Below, piece by piece: positions 33,207 to 43,830 of a DNA stretch of 64,000 bases. Position 1 is the first letter of the stretch. Every line of letters starts with the position of its first letter. Location of the stretch: positions 25,907,797 through 25,971,796 of the forward strand of contig CM048850.1 in the NCBI GenBank assembly GCA_026545225.1, given 5' to 3'. Origin of the DNA: Cornus controversa (taxonomy: Eukaryota > Streptophyta > Magnoliopsida > Cornales > Cornaceae). The position numbers and the translations under genes were made by a program. The notes beneath the pieces were generated by a model. That model was not told the origin of the DNA. It searched no databases and worked only from the letters and a program-made list of their open reading frames with translations.

Positions 33207-33219
33207 AAGTTTGGGGGTG
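33207..33219 (+). other. Polypurine tract, unit 2
   Basis: AAGTTTGGGGGTG abutting LTR 3. Confidence 0.88.
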
Positions 33220-34728
33220 TGATAGGCGTTGAATGTTACGCATTCTAGCCTCTTAACTTATGTATTTTATTCTCTTAGTGATAGATTATTTTGTGATTTT
33301 ACTTTGTTTTAGTGTTTTCTGTATTTTCAGGGCCTTAATGAGTATTTCAGTTAAAACCAAGCTTTTGGGCTTTTAAAGAAGACATCCAAGATGGTGAGAT
33401 GAAGCCTACATCAAGGAGATTCACTCAACCATTTATTTCAACCCAAATCAGCCCAAGAAAGAGGTCCAAGAGAATTACAGCTGCTTAAGAAGGTTTCGGG
33501 CCTGAAGCCCAAATCTGCGCATAATGCAGTCTTAATCCCGTTTTGGAAAACGGACCAGAAGTCTTATTTCCGAGCCTCAAATCGACATTATTTCCGCGTA
33601 GGGTTGAACGAAATTTGATTCTGCACACTTTTGTATTTCACGAAAATTCCGTAAATCGGACTTCTAGTGGGTCAAAAGTTGGGCCGAAGTCAGCAGGAAA
33701 AACCCACCTGATTAGTGCTGCGGGAAACCCTAATTAATTCCTAATTGGATTAGGACTTTGGTGTATTCTCTTGGGGAATAAAGTGAAGACTTGGAGGCTG
33801 AAGAGAGAGAGCTTACACAGAGATTGGAGAGTCTGAGAGGGCTGAGAAGAGAACAGAAACATATTGCAAAGCCATTGGAGAACGAAGTCATACGCGTAAT
33901 TCAGAAAGATGATGTCTTCTTCCTCAACAGTTGAAGCTTCTTCTTCTACCATGAGCGGCTAGTTCATCCACTAGGGTTTTGATGTAGCCCTAACAAAGCA
34001 TCAATGGTTTGATTGTTTTAATTATTGGGGACCTTTATATACATGCATAGATTGTGTAATTGTGAGGATTCTTATTAATGAATTGAGCAATAAAAGTCTT
34101 GTAAATTCAATCTCAATGATTTCTTATCTTGTCTTAGATATTTAGTTGTTGTTATTGAACTCAATCTCTTTTGTTTTCTGTGATCATGAGAGAGATTATT
34201 ACACAATGGTAATCACTGAATATATTGTTATGAGCTTTGATGGATTATGCCTAGAGAAGATGAACCATACTGCACCCTAGATTAGAGTAGTTAGGCAGAT
34301 GGCCCATGCCAATCGAAGATAGTCCATGGCTTAGCCTTAATCATATGTTATCTTCTTGACGGATGAAGGTGAGCTTGTAGCCACCGACACCACTTATGCA
34401 TGATGTAATTCCCCTATAGTTGATTCAATTGACCATTGATTGTGGAGTTAGTGGTGAAGTCAAACACCCTAGGTTTCTCTCTTATTATCTTCATTATCTG
34501 TTTACCTTTGATTTATTTTATTTTATCTTTTTAATTAGTTAAAAATCAGAATTCTTTTCTTATAAATTTAATTAGAATTAGTTCTGTGTTCCAACTCATC
34601 AGAACATAATCCCTGAGGTACGATACCCATTCCTTTCGATAGCCCTATTCTGCAAAGAATTCGTTCTATTGCGAAGTGTGGAAAATTTTAATTGGTATAC
34701 TTTTTGAGTCACACTCACACACGAATCA
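33220..34728 (+). repeat. Element 2 LTR 3 (1509 bp)
   Basis: Third copy of the LTR, ending CACGAATCA, followed directly by the ACATC target duplication and the resumed transposase gene. Confidence 0.95.
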
Positions 34729-34733
34729 ACATC
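34729..34733. other. Target site duplication ACATC (right)
   Basis: Matches 13877-13881 exactly. Confidence 0.93.
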
Positions 34734-35027
34734 AAAGTTGAAGATGGATTTACATTGGTGAACCTTCATGAAGGTCAAAGTCAATTTGAAAGTGATCCAT
34801 TTATCCTTGCATCACAGGCTAAGCAAGTGTTTTATTCTAGGGATACTGAAACGTCAAGTTGGTATGTGGTACTTAAAGTACCACCAAGAGGCAAAATTGA
34901 CTTGGACACTTTTGAAGAGAATGCTTATATGCCTTATGCTCCATTAGATATATCAAGACTTGAATGTGAAATTGTTGATGATGGCGAACATCATGTACGA
35001 GTTGATTGTGAGGGCATAACGTTGTAG
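34734..35027 (+). pseudogene. TNPD-like CACTA transposase, 3' part
   Basis: Resumes the DUF4216-like domain broken at 13881: KVEDGFTLVNLHE, FILASQAKQVFYSRDTETSS, WYVVLKVPPRG, ending at TAG 35025-35027. Typical members of this family have the FASQAKQVFY..D...WYVV motif here. An open frame beginning inside LTR 3 at 34692 fuses into this segment only by chance of insertion. Confidence 0.85.
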
Positions 35028-35274
35028 AATATTTTCAAATGAGTATTTGGTTATTTGGTTATATTTTTTGGTTTGTATTTGGTTACTTGTAGAATATTTT
35101 TTGATGAAACTGAATGGTTGTGATTATGTACCTATCTAAATTTGCGTTAAATTCCTTCTTAAATTGGTAATATGTTGTTTCTGGTGCTCTTTTTCTAAAT
35201 CAATAGTGACGCCTCCAATATAAACTGAATTATTACTCCTTTGATAAGATTATAGGTCATCTAAAGATTTTACT

Positions 35275-37404
35275 ATGTCTGAACATCCTGAAGTAAGTAT
35301 CAACCTTACTTAATGTTGTTTTATCTTAAATTGATTGTTTTGATTTAAGTATCAACTTTAAACATATGCATTTTTAATGTTTTTCTTCTTTTAATGCATG
35401 TACTTGAATTAAGTCATCTAGATAGTGTGAGACACGTGCAGAACAAAATCGTCGAGCAGCTATGGCTGCAATGATACGTACACCCTCAGTTGTACACATT
35501 TCTGACGGGGGTTCAAATTCTCCAAGGACACCTTGAGGCGATCAATTTAGAGTTGGTGGGGTTTCACCCAATCCCGTTACTTCTCAAGGACCTTCCATTA
35601 AGGCTACATCAAATACAAAGAAAATAAAGGGTAGGGGAAAGTCTCAACTATACAAGATTGCATCCACACCAAATGAGCGCCTAGTTGTGAATTTTAATGA
35701 AAGGGGGCAGCCAGTTGGTAATAATAGTAAGAAGTATAGTTCTTGCCTTGGGGTTCTAGCACGTGAAAGGGTTCCCATAACAATTAAGAGGTGGAAGGAT
35801 GTGCCTGATTCTCTATTACAAGAATTATGGGATATTATAAAGGTATTTTATTTTTACTAATTGGCTAGTAGAAGGATGTGTCTGATTCTCTATTAGAAGA
35901 ATAAAAACATGTTCTCCCTATGATAGTAGGATATTTATTTGATAATTTGATATATATTTGCAGCTAAGATTCGATGTTGCCGACTGTCATGCAAGCGTAT
36001 CATTTGGATTGATGGGAAAGGCATGGCGCAATCACAAATCAAATACCATAAATAATGTGTTGTCCAAGAGAAATAATCGATGAGCCATTGCCTTAATGAA
36101 GCCCGATAATATAAATTCAGTGGATGAGTGGCAAGAGTTTGTTGCCAATCGATTATCGGAGGAGCATGCTATGAGTATTTATATGCACTTTTTAATTATA
36201 TATATATATATATATTCATGACCTATATAAATTAGCAACTTTTTTGTATTTACAGAAAGAAAGAAAACAAAAACAAGAATTGAGGAGCAAAATAACTACC
36301 CCACACACAACAAGCCGATTAGGCTATGCTCGATTAGAAGATTCAATGGTAATAATGAATGTTTATTTTCTTCACTTATTTAATGCTAACCATAGTTCTT
36401 GTGATTTAGTAGCACAAATAATTGAAACTTGCATGTAGAGAAAAGAGTCTGACACGCCCGATAACATTTCAAGGGTGGATGTGTGGATTAAAGCGCATAT
36501 GAGAAAGGATAGTCAGCCCATAAATGAACAAGTCAAGGAGACTATGGTAACATGCTTCTTTTTTAATTTAAGTTAATCATTTATATTTATTATATTAAAT
36601 TACTAATGAGTGTGTTTAAAATATGTAATTTTAGGAAATAATTAAGACATATTCCCAAACGACTCAAAGTTCAAGAATTCATGACGATGCGATCAATCAT
36701 GTATTTGGTTTAGAACATCAAGGAAGAGTGAGAGGGCTTGGGTTTGGGGTAACACTTACAAAATTGAAAACCCAAGCACAATAACAAGAAACTCCCAAAG
36801 ATATGAAAAGAAATTTGAAGCAATGATGCGGGACCAAAGGGAGCAAATGTTGGAAGCAATGCTACTTGAAAGGGAGAAAATGAGGGAAGAGATGAGGGAG
36901 AAAATGAGAGAGCAAATGAGGGAAGAGATGAGGGACCAAATGAGAGAAGAGATGAGTGAACAAATGCAAGAGTTTAGATCATTTTTGGTAAGTGAAAATA
37001 AGAGTGCGTTGTCATCATTTCTATTAAAAATGCTTTGTCATAATTAATTTTATTTTTTTTCATGCCAGACACAGAATGCTAATAACCAATCTTGTCCAAA
37101 TGCTTCACCACGTGTCCCATCTACTGAAAATGTTGAAAGAAAAGATTGCGAGTTATTCCATTACAATGGGACAGGATTACTTGTTGCTACTGGTGAAGTT
37201 GTTTCCTCAGATCCTTCTACGCTCATAGGTGATGCACCACTCGGTTCTGATTGTTGGAAAGTGTGGGTCAATTTTTTCTTTGAATCCGAAGCTCCCTTGT
37301 ATAGGGCAGATCCCTCCGGCCGTTATTTGCTTGGGCAAGCTCATGGAAATTCAATTGCATGGCCTAACAAGTTTATCAAGATCAGTAAGTATTCCAAAGT
37401 ATAA
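35275..37404 (+). pseudogene. TNPA-like (Transposase_24 type) CACTA protein, degenerate
   Basis: Second gene of the CACTA, recognised from VNFNERGQPVGNNSKKYSS, LGVLARERVPITIKRWKDV and ELWDIIK (35580-35840), followed by exon-like pieces separated by short introns: LRFDVADCHASVSFGLMGKA (about 35965), RKESDTPDNISRVDVWIKAH (about 36440) and a coiled-coil block rich in REEMREKMREQM repeats (about 36820-36990). A C-terminal part (CELFHYNGTGLLVATGEVV, DAPLGSDCWKVWVNFFF, GRYLLGQAHGNSIAWP, about 37140-37375) resembles the DUF8039-type domain. A possible first exon MSEHPE starts at 35275. Stops (near 35413, 35535, 36081, 36781) and frameshifts make it non-functional. In active elements the partner protein binds subterminal repeats like those at 41200-41660. 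Confidence 0.75.
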
Positions 37405-37411
37405 TATTTGA

Positions 37412-38680
37412 ATATCTAATTCCATTGATACTGAAAATATAATATATAATATTTGAATATCTAATTTCATTGACACTGAAAATATAATATTTATTTACTT
37501 GCAGCTCGGCCTTAGGGATAATCATATTTTGGGGCTTTTTGCTTGTTTTTGTGGTTGTATCTCTACAGGAGATATATAGAACTTTTTTGAAAGCAATATG
37601 TTAAGAGCATGTTTGGTTCTTTTGAAAACAACTCTAAGGTTAGTTTCTCTCTCTATTTACAGTATTATGGATGTTTCAGTCTCTGCATATGATTAATAGA
37701 GCAAGTGTGGAATGTAAATGTGAAACTGGAAAAAAAGGAGCATTAGTGCTTCTTTTCCTGTAATGAGTAGGAAAATCACAACCAAAACATATAAAAAAAA
37801 TTGCCTTCCCTCTAGAGAAAATAAATTGACTACAAGAACTCATGTTAGGGCAGCCACCAAGATATGGAATAAACACATATCTGCATTGTTTGTATTTAGG
37901 CAAGATTGTCTTTTAAGAACAATCTAGAAATACTTGCATTTATAGTAGAAAAACCTAATATAACATGCACCTTATGTGCAAGTCTAAGCATATGAATCTA
38001 GACCATCCTCTAATTCATGGAAACTCCTAGCCGGCTAGCCCTATTTGTCAGCAATGCCTCCTCAAGCTTTGATAATTCAATAGGTTATGCTACACCATCA
38101 ATACGATTCACACATTCACTCTCCCCCTCCCTCCACCCCACCCAAAAAATGAAAACAAAAGGATAAGTATCTTGTTTCTCACAAGTTCAAGAGCCTCAAA
38201 TTTAGTAAGAGTACCCGCACATTGCCAGGATATTTTGGAAAATCATCTACTTGCTAGGATTTTATTTTATTATTTTTTAAGTAGTTTTAGGATATTAAAA
38301 GAACCCATTTAGTATTTAGAAATCTTTCGAGCACCCAAGTTCTAGTATTTTAGGAATAGTTTTCTCTCCTCTTTCTTTTTTTCTCTTATCCTTTTTAAAT
38401 CAATTTATCTTCTATATTTCCTTATTTTATAAACTCTTCAATAAATTACTTTATCTCTCACAATTCTTCCTTTATTCATATCTTTTATTCTTCTTTCACA
38501 GCTGAAAATTACAATGGCATCCTTAAGAGGAACAAACTCACCACCAGGAAGTGTAGATCTCAAGAGCTGTAAGCATTTTTCACATTCATCAATTTGTCAC
38601 TTTCTGCATATTATATTACTTAGAGATGGAGATCCCTCTCACACCCACCCTTCAATGCCTAGAATCCATCTATCTATATA

Positions 38681-38716
<36 letters not shown>

Positions 38717-39034
38717 CTATTTGTATATTATATAGAGAGTGGGTGAGATGTGCATTATTGTATATTTTTTCCACAAAATGAGACATGTGAGATGAGTCAG
38801 AAATCATGGGTCCATCAATACTGGATAAAAGGGACTACCTGTTTTTAATCTTTTCATCAAAATTAATTTTTAACCATTAGATCAGCTGTAGGTAAACAAC
38901 AAACTATAGGGGACAGTCCGCGTGCATAAAGAAGAAATTGTGTTCTTTAAAGTCAAAAACTGGATTGATTGGAAAATCTAAACAACCAACACCAAATCTT
39001 TATTCAGTGTCATAGACCTAACATGAAAATGCTA
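37412..39034 (+). other. Non-coding CACTA 3' body
   Basis: A/T-rich, with a diverged duplicate near 37390-37500 (ATTTGAATATCTAATT repeated) and a TA microsatellite at about 38675-38712. No coding motif recognised. Confidence 0.45.
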
Positions 39035-39243
39035 TTTTATTGGTGTTAGTCAAACTAGTTTTAGTGGCTAAATAAGCCTAGCATAAGGACTATAGCTAGG
39101 AAGAATGAAGAGCACCTTGAGGAGTAGATCAAGGTTGCATATATATATACATATATATATATATATGTTGTTTTATTGGTGTTAGTCAAACTAGTTTTAG
39201 TGGCTAAATAAGCATAGCATAGGGGCTATTGCTAGGGAGAATG
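39035..39243. repeat. 73-bp direct repeat flanking an AT-rich spacer
   Basis: TTTTATTGGTGTTAGTCAAA.. at 39035-39107 recurs at 39171-39243 with about 90 percent identity. The right copy overlaps the end of the SMXL-like fragment, so the duplication occurred near the capture border. Confidence 0.7.
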
Positions 39244-39436
39244 CTTGTTCTACATTGGTTTTCACTTGAGGACTAGAAAAACCAGCCTCTCTCATGACTC
39301 TACTAACACTTGGGTCATCTAAGATTGAGATTATGAGCTGCTCTATCTCTACTTTCGAAGGCAAAATGGGCTGCTGCTGGTTTTCAATGGAGCCACGCCG
39401 TTGGTGAGCTTGCGCAAGCTTGAAGGCAGCAACCAA
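39197..39436 (-). pseudogene. Captured SMAX1-like (SMXL4/5-type) Clp-N domain fragment
   Basis: Minus-strand open frame of 79 codons reading [20 protein letters not shown], then [20 protein letters not shown] and [20 protein letters not shown]. The AHQRRG...QQP...[25 protein letters not shown] run is, from memory, diagnostic of the N-terminal double Clp-N region of plant SMAX1-like proteins, nuclear regulators that in part mediate strigolactone/karrikin signalling. The VKTNVEQA ending suggests the SMXL4/5 group. Only this piece is present; the ATPase domains are absent. The fragment sits antisense in the CACTA body, 2.2 kb from its right end. Confidence 0.78.
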
Positions 39437-39619
39437 GGCTAATGGCTTGTGTTACTATGCTTGTTGGGGCTTACTTGTTGACACACACCTCTCACAGGCA
39501 CACTCTTATGGATTTGATTTGCTATTCTATTATTGAGGATTTAATTTGCCATTCTGTTATTGAGGGCTTGAATTGCTAATATTCTATTATGAGTTTTGAT
39601 GTTAGTTTGCTTTAGGGAC

Positions 39620-40290
39620 AAAATTCTGGGTTGTATGGTATACTTGTTGGAAAATCTGTTATAGCTATTTGACTTGCTGAAAATTTGTGTTCTAGATAGT
39701 ATACTTGCTGGAAAATTTGTTCTAGCTATTTCACTTGCTTAAAATTGTGTTCTAGATGGTATACTTGCTGTTTGAAATCTGTTTTACCGAAATTTTAATG
39801 CTACCAGAAAATCTACTTTGCTGAATTGTTTAACTTGCTGCCATAAATCTAAAGTTGCTGGAAATTGAGTTTGATTGTCCTAAATTGCTCTATATAGCTG
39901 CCATTTAAAATGCTGAATTGCTGAAACTGTTTTCTGAAATATGCATGTTGCTGACTTGAGAAATTTAAGGGGCTGATTTGAGATTTTAATAGTGCTAATT
40001 TGGTAATAAATAGTGCTGATTTGGGTTTAATAAGGTGTTGTTCTAATAAATTAATTGTGCTAATTTGAGACTTATAAGGTGCTGATTTGAGATTTTAATA
40101 GTGCTGATTTGAGAACTCAATAGTGCTGATTTAAGATTTTTAGAGTGCTGATTTTGCTGTCTTAAAAATGCTATCGTGCTGATTTTTCTATCTACTATCA
40201 TGCTAATTTTTCTATGCTATCGTGCTGAACTCCGTATGCTATTATGTTGAATTTGTTATGCTACTTTACTAAATTATATTTCACTGCATT
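39620..40290 (+). repeat. Degenerate short repeats (CTTGCTGGAAAAT and GTGCTGATTTGAG types)
   Basis: First part: TATACTTGCTGGAAAATyTG units about 65 bp apart near 39638-39765. Second part: GTGCTGATTTGAG/TTTTAATAG units of about 25-35 bp from 39970 to 40250. Non-coding. Confidence 0.5.
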
Positions 40291-40451
40291 ATGTTTGCTA
40301 AAGTATGTTATGTTAACTGTGTTCATGCTCCTTATATTTTGTGATTTAAGTGGAATGCATGGATATGTTTATGTACCTATATATTATATATGATTTGAGG
40401 CACCAAAATAAATACGTATGGTATTCTAATCATAAATCTATTCAAAAACTA

Positions 40452-40647
40452 TGAATGGATGGAAATCCATAAAGTTGTTACCGTGTGTGACAAGCAGCAA
40501 GTTTTCTAAAGGAAATTTATGTGCAAGGGCCTTAATAATCTGCTCATATCTGGTCCTTGCACCGACGACTGTCTCTTCCCATTTTGGCAACTTGAGTTCC
40601 TCGAGTAAACAATCTATGTCAGTACATAGAATAGTTTTTGCAGACTT
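40452..40647 (-). pseudogene. Captured exon of a histidine-phosphatase (phosphoglycerate mutase-like) gene
   Basis: The minus strand is open for over 60 codons: SAKTILCTDIDCLLEELKLP, KWEETVVGARTRYEQIIKAL, AHKFPLENLLLVTHGNNF. The KWEE..V.....RY...IKALA.KFP.ENLLLVTHG pattern matches the C-terminal half of plant phosphoglycerate-mutase-like proteins, with the second catalytic histidine in LLLVTHG. The expected G-E-G after the His is changed to N-N-F. A possible acceptor TTATAAG precedes the open stretch. The first RHG motif is absent nearby. The piece lies antisense inside the CACTA and is probably transduplicated. Confidence 0.6.
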
Positions 40648-40654
40648 ATAAAGG

Positions 40655-41180
40655 AAAGTGAAAAGGAATATATATCAAGTATACCTATTTATATATTCAG
40701 TGTTTCATTTCATTATATATTGATATTTTTGTGCTTTCTCTATTGTACTTGCTCCATTGACCCTCTCTCTTTAAATCCCAGGATAATGAACCAGCGCAGC
40801 AGCAGCAGCAGTAGCATTCTCTCCTATTGTACTTGCTCCATTTTGCTTCGATTGTCTCTCAACTACGTCTTCAAGTTCAGTGTTTTGCTTAGGTTCATTT
40901 GTAGCTAGAATATTCGTCTTTCAAATGTTCACTGTATATTTGTTAATGGTTGTAATTTTTAAGCATACTGAATGTGCTAGCTTTGAATTCGCAAATTAGA
41001 TATGCACATACTTTTGGTTTGGGATGAAAGTTATTCAAACTATGTTTTTGGGTTGACTTTCATTTGAATGTTTTTAGCTTCGGATGCAAATTGATGTTGG
41101 TATTGTGTGTATGGCATCACAGGTTTTTGGATTGGGTTTCATAGGTTTTTGGAATGAGGTAGAGAAAAAGGAATTTTCAA
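40655..41180. other. Non-coding CACTA sequence with short internal repeat
   Basis: TATTGTACTTGCTCCATT occurs twice (about 40740 and 40825). A minus-strand open stretch around 40770-40905 (with a run of Ala codons) could be another captured exon, but I recognise no family. Confidence 0.35.
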
Positions 41181-41189
41181 AAAAAAAAA

Positions 41190-41662
41190 AAAAAAACCTT
41201 ATAAGGCGGACAATGGCTGCCCTTAATAATTTATTTTAAGGCGGGCCAAGCCCGCCCTTAATAATATCATGTGGGTAACTTCTAACGCGGCTAGAAGCTG
41301 CCCTTAATATTCGATTTTAAGGCAAGCATTGGACGTCGTAAAGAAATAATATTTTAAGGCGGTAATTAACCGCCCTTAATAATTAAGATTCTAAGGCAAT
41401 CATTGACCGCAGTAAATAATTACAGTTCTATGACATGTATTGACCGCCTTGAATAATGCAACTTTTAAGACACTCAATAACCGCCTTGAAAAATAATATT
41501 AAAGGCGTTTCTAAAATTATTAAAGGCAGTTTTTGAATGTCTTTAAAAAATTTCCGCATGCCTTTAAAAAAACTTTGTAATCATAACACCTTAATAGAGG
41601 GCAGGCCATTGTGCGCCTTAAAAAATCATTTAAGGCAGTTTTGGCCCGTCGTAAAAGACTAA
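41190..41662. repeat. CACTA subterminal repeat array
   Basis: At least ten diverged units of about 35-45 bp on the pattern TTTTAAGGCGG....CCGCCTTAATAAT, many with internal inverted symmetry such as GGCGGGCCAAGCCCGCC. This is the classical binding platform for the TNPA-type protein and directly adjoins the terminal repeat. Confidence 0.85.
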
Positions 41663-41684
41663 TTTTCTTGTAGTGTATGTAGTG
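41663..41684. repeat. CACTA right terminal inverted repeat with 9-bp terminal duplication
   Basis: TTTTCTTGTAGTG at 41663-41675 is the complement of CACTACAAGAAAA. It is followed by TATGTAGTG, so TGTAGTGTA is present twice in tandem. If the target duplication is TAT, the element ends at 41684 and the LTR resumes with TATTCTGC. Confidence 0.8.
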
Positions 41685-41755
41685 TATTCTGCAAAGAATT
41701 CGTTCTATTGCGAAGTGCGGTAATTATAATTTGAGACGCACTCACACACGAATCA
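41685..41755 (+). repeat. LTR tail of the element 2 family (CACTA insertion target)
   Basis: TATTCTGCAAAGAATTCG to CACACACGAATCA matches the last 70 bp of the LTRs (for example 53864-53931). The rest of this LTR was displaced to the left by the CACTA. It is not followed by a primer site, so it was a solo LTR or a 3' LTR. Confidence 0.85.
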
Positions 41756-41925
41756 CGAAGTCAAGAGAAGAATAATCATCAAGAAGACGTCTTGCAAAGG
41801 ACGAAGTGTCTATTGTCATCAGAAAGGGCATTGGAAGAAAGATTGTTCGAACAAAAACAAGTTAGATATGAACCTTGCGAGAAAAGTAGATGACGAAGAA
41901 GAATCAGCCTTAACTAAGCATTAGA
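41756..41925 (+). pseudogene. Copia gag fragment with damaged zinc knuckle
   Basis: One frame reads RSVYCHQKGHWKKDCSN, a CX2CX4HX4C knuckle whose first Cys is Ser, followed by KLDMNLARKVDDEEES. Typical of Copia nucleocapsid. It borders the LTR tail directly, so the LTR probably integrated into this gag. Confidence 0.6.
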
Positions 41926-42013
41926 AACATAATAAATGAACGTAGAATGGGTTGTTGATGTTTATAAGAAGTGTTTGGATTACTGAATGATCAAAGGAAG
42001 GAGCTGACACGTT

Positions 42014-43111
42014 TTGTCCTTCTTATTTCTCTCATTCATCGTGGTTTTGATAGCATGTGAAAGAGGTCACAATAAAGCGTCCAAAAGTACAGAAAATTGC
42101 ATTGTCTTCAACTTACAAATGTTTGAGTATGATATTAATTATAACAACTTTCTAAATGTTGTTGGATGTCAGGCTATGAGGATTGAACGTAAAGTGAATT
42201 TGCTAGATATCAAGTGCAGATGGCAGTTAGAATTTGTGACATATTTTGAAAATTATGGGTGGCAATCCTTGTTTGACTTGAGTGAAACCGTTGTATCATA
42301 CATGGTTAGATATTTATGTGGCAATATAATTTCTTCGAGTTTAAATTAATTGAAATTTGTAACCGAGTTCTATGGTGTTCGGATTGAGGTTACTACTGAC
42401 ACCATTGTTGGTATTCGTGGAGTACAAGAAGAAGAGAATGACATTGTTTTGCCATATGTCGAGGGTAATCCCAATAGGTCAACCATGAATGACATGATTT
42501 AGCTTTTGTGCATTCCTAATGCACCTAGGCCTTTGGATAGGTTACATTCCCGTTATATCACCTATAATGTTTTAGCTCTGAACCTTGTGGTCTCATATAA
42601 TCTTGCTCCACATGCCAACAAAGGAAATCTGATCAAGAGTTGGGCTGAGATGTTATATCATATAGTTAAGGAGGATGTCATCAATCTTCTAGCTACTATT
42701 GTAAGGACTATGATCTTAGCTACTCGACACTCGAGGTCCTCGTTTGCTCTACCATTCCCTCAGCTTATCATGGCTATCATTAGAACTGCTAGAGTTTCTA
42801 TTTCTGTTGGGGCACATATTGAGAAACCGTAAGGGCTTATTGATTGTACATCAATTACTCAATCGGTGAATAAGAAAGATAGGGATAGAAAAGCCTTTAA
42901 GCTTAGACAATAGACTGGCCAAGCAGTGTTTGGAGGTCGTGGAGTTTCTCATCTCCGCACTACTGATACTCTAGTGACAGCAAATCAAATGAAACAGGTT
43001 TTGAGGTTCATGCAGCAAGGGTTTGATTGACGTCATGCTTGGATTGATAAACTTGACTATGCTGTAACTGATAATGTTATAGATGATGATGATGGTGATG
43101 CTGAGGAGTAG
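42014..43111 (+). pseudogene. Relic of element 1-type extra ORF
   Basis: Homologous along its length to the minus-strand ORF at 1459-2511: FIVVLIACERG, YNNFLNVVGCQAMRIERKVN, SYMVRYLCGNIISSSLN (stop at 42347-42349), LCIPNAPRPLDRL, NLAPHANKGNLIKSWAEMLY, RTMILATRHSRSSFALPFPQ, then stops near 42830, 42912 and 43026 and a final acidic DDDDGDAEE before TAG. The unbroken Cys-Gln-Ala-Met junction shows that the TGA in element 1 is secondary. About 75 percent similar; clearly an older family member on the plus strand. Confidence 0.8.
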
Positions 43112-43386
43112 ACATAGGCTTTAGACCTTGATATTTTTGTTCTAGACTTGATCTATTTTGTTATAAATGAATGTCTAGAGAATATTTTGGATATTTTGTG
43201 AGATTGTCTTTGATATTTATGGATTGGATATTATGCTTTTTTTTTTTTATTATTTTCCCTATGTTATGCACTTTTTTTATATTTTATGAGAATCATTATT
43301 TTCCCAAAACTTAATTTCTATCTCATATGGTTTATGTTTTTATGATATTTATTTCTCTCGTATGCATGGATTTGTCAATTTCTGAC

Positions 43387-43830
43387 AAAAAAAGGGGGAG
43401 ATATTAAGATATGTAAGCTATATATGATTGAGGGGGAGTATGTTTGGTTATATATTTTTCTTTATTAATCTTTTCACAGGTTATGGTTGTTTAAGTGATG
43501 TGTTGGTTATGTGAAGCATACATGTTTTAGCTCTATTTTTATTTTTGGACATATTGTAATCTGATTTTTCCAATGGGTTAGGTTATATTTGTCTAGGTTG
43601 ATTTTGTCATGAAATTGTCAAAGGGAGAGATTGTGAGATATAAATTTTTAATTAGTTAATTCGGTGTTCAAAACTTAACTGATCAAGTTGTATTTTTCTA
43701 TTTATTTTCTATATCGATATTCAAAATCTTTGAGCTGATGAACAAACGCGTGGAAATAGTTAATTCAATATGGTGAGTACATTATTTGGATGAGTATGTA
43801 CGCCTTTGTTACTTGATCGATCTGTGGCTA
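43387..43830 (+). repeat. Polypurine tracts and LTR start of an old element 1 relative
   Basis: AAAAAAAGGGGGAGATAT near 43385 and GAGGGGGAGTATG near 43430 are tract-like. TCAAAGGGAGAGAT ends at 43631 and is followed by TGTGAGATATAAATTTTTAA, which aligns with the LTR start of element 1 (minus strand, TGTGACATATAAATTTGTAA). Similarity fades around 43830. Together with the preceding ORF relic this is the 3' end of one decayed element. Confidence 0.75.

Larger units (their letters stand above)
13882..34728 (+). mobile_element. Element 2: Athila/Tat-like Gypsy retrotransposon array with three LTRs and two internal regions
   Basis: Order: LTR 13882-15390, internal 15391-23551, LTR 23552-25060, internal 25061-33219, LTR 33220-34728. 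The unit length is 9670 and 9668 bp. The only differences I found between units are one A fewer in each of two A-runs (28 to 27 at 21976/31646; 16 to 15 at 22711/32380). Flanked once by ACATC, so it arose after one integration, most simply by unequal crossing over between LTRs. Each unit carries gag-PR-RT-RNaseH without integrase plus ORF2. An assembly duplication must be excluded. Confidence 0.9.
7444..41684 (+). mobile_element. CACTA (En/Spm) transposon, decayed, with nested element 2
   Basis: Support: a TNPD-like gene (10595 to 35027, interrupted), a TNPA-like gene (35275-37404), a subterminal repeat array (about 41200-41660) and a right terminal inverted repeat TTTTCTTGTAGTG at 41663-41675. 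The left end is not found: 7444-10594 has no CACTACAAG, so the left terminus is probably left of element 1 or beyond the window. Assigning 7444-10594 to this element is inference. It carries three host-like exon fragments, so it appears to be a gene-capturing CACTA. It sits in an LTR of the element 2 family (tail at 41685-41755). Confidence 0.75.

Noticed and set aside
13882..34728. Two independent insertions of element 2 side by side
   Set aside because: No target duplication flanks the middle LTR, the outer duplications match each other, and the units share the same TAG and nearly all bases.
34692..35027. 111-codon frame starting in LTR 3 and running into transposase sequence
   Set aside because: The start is LTR-derived and fused by insertion; only the part after 34733 is genuine transposase.
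36820..36990. Met-Arg-Glu-rich repeat as a separate small protein
   Set aside because: It is the coiled-coil block of the TNPA-like gene and continues from its exons.
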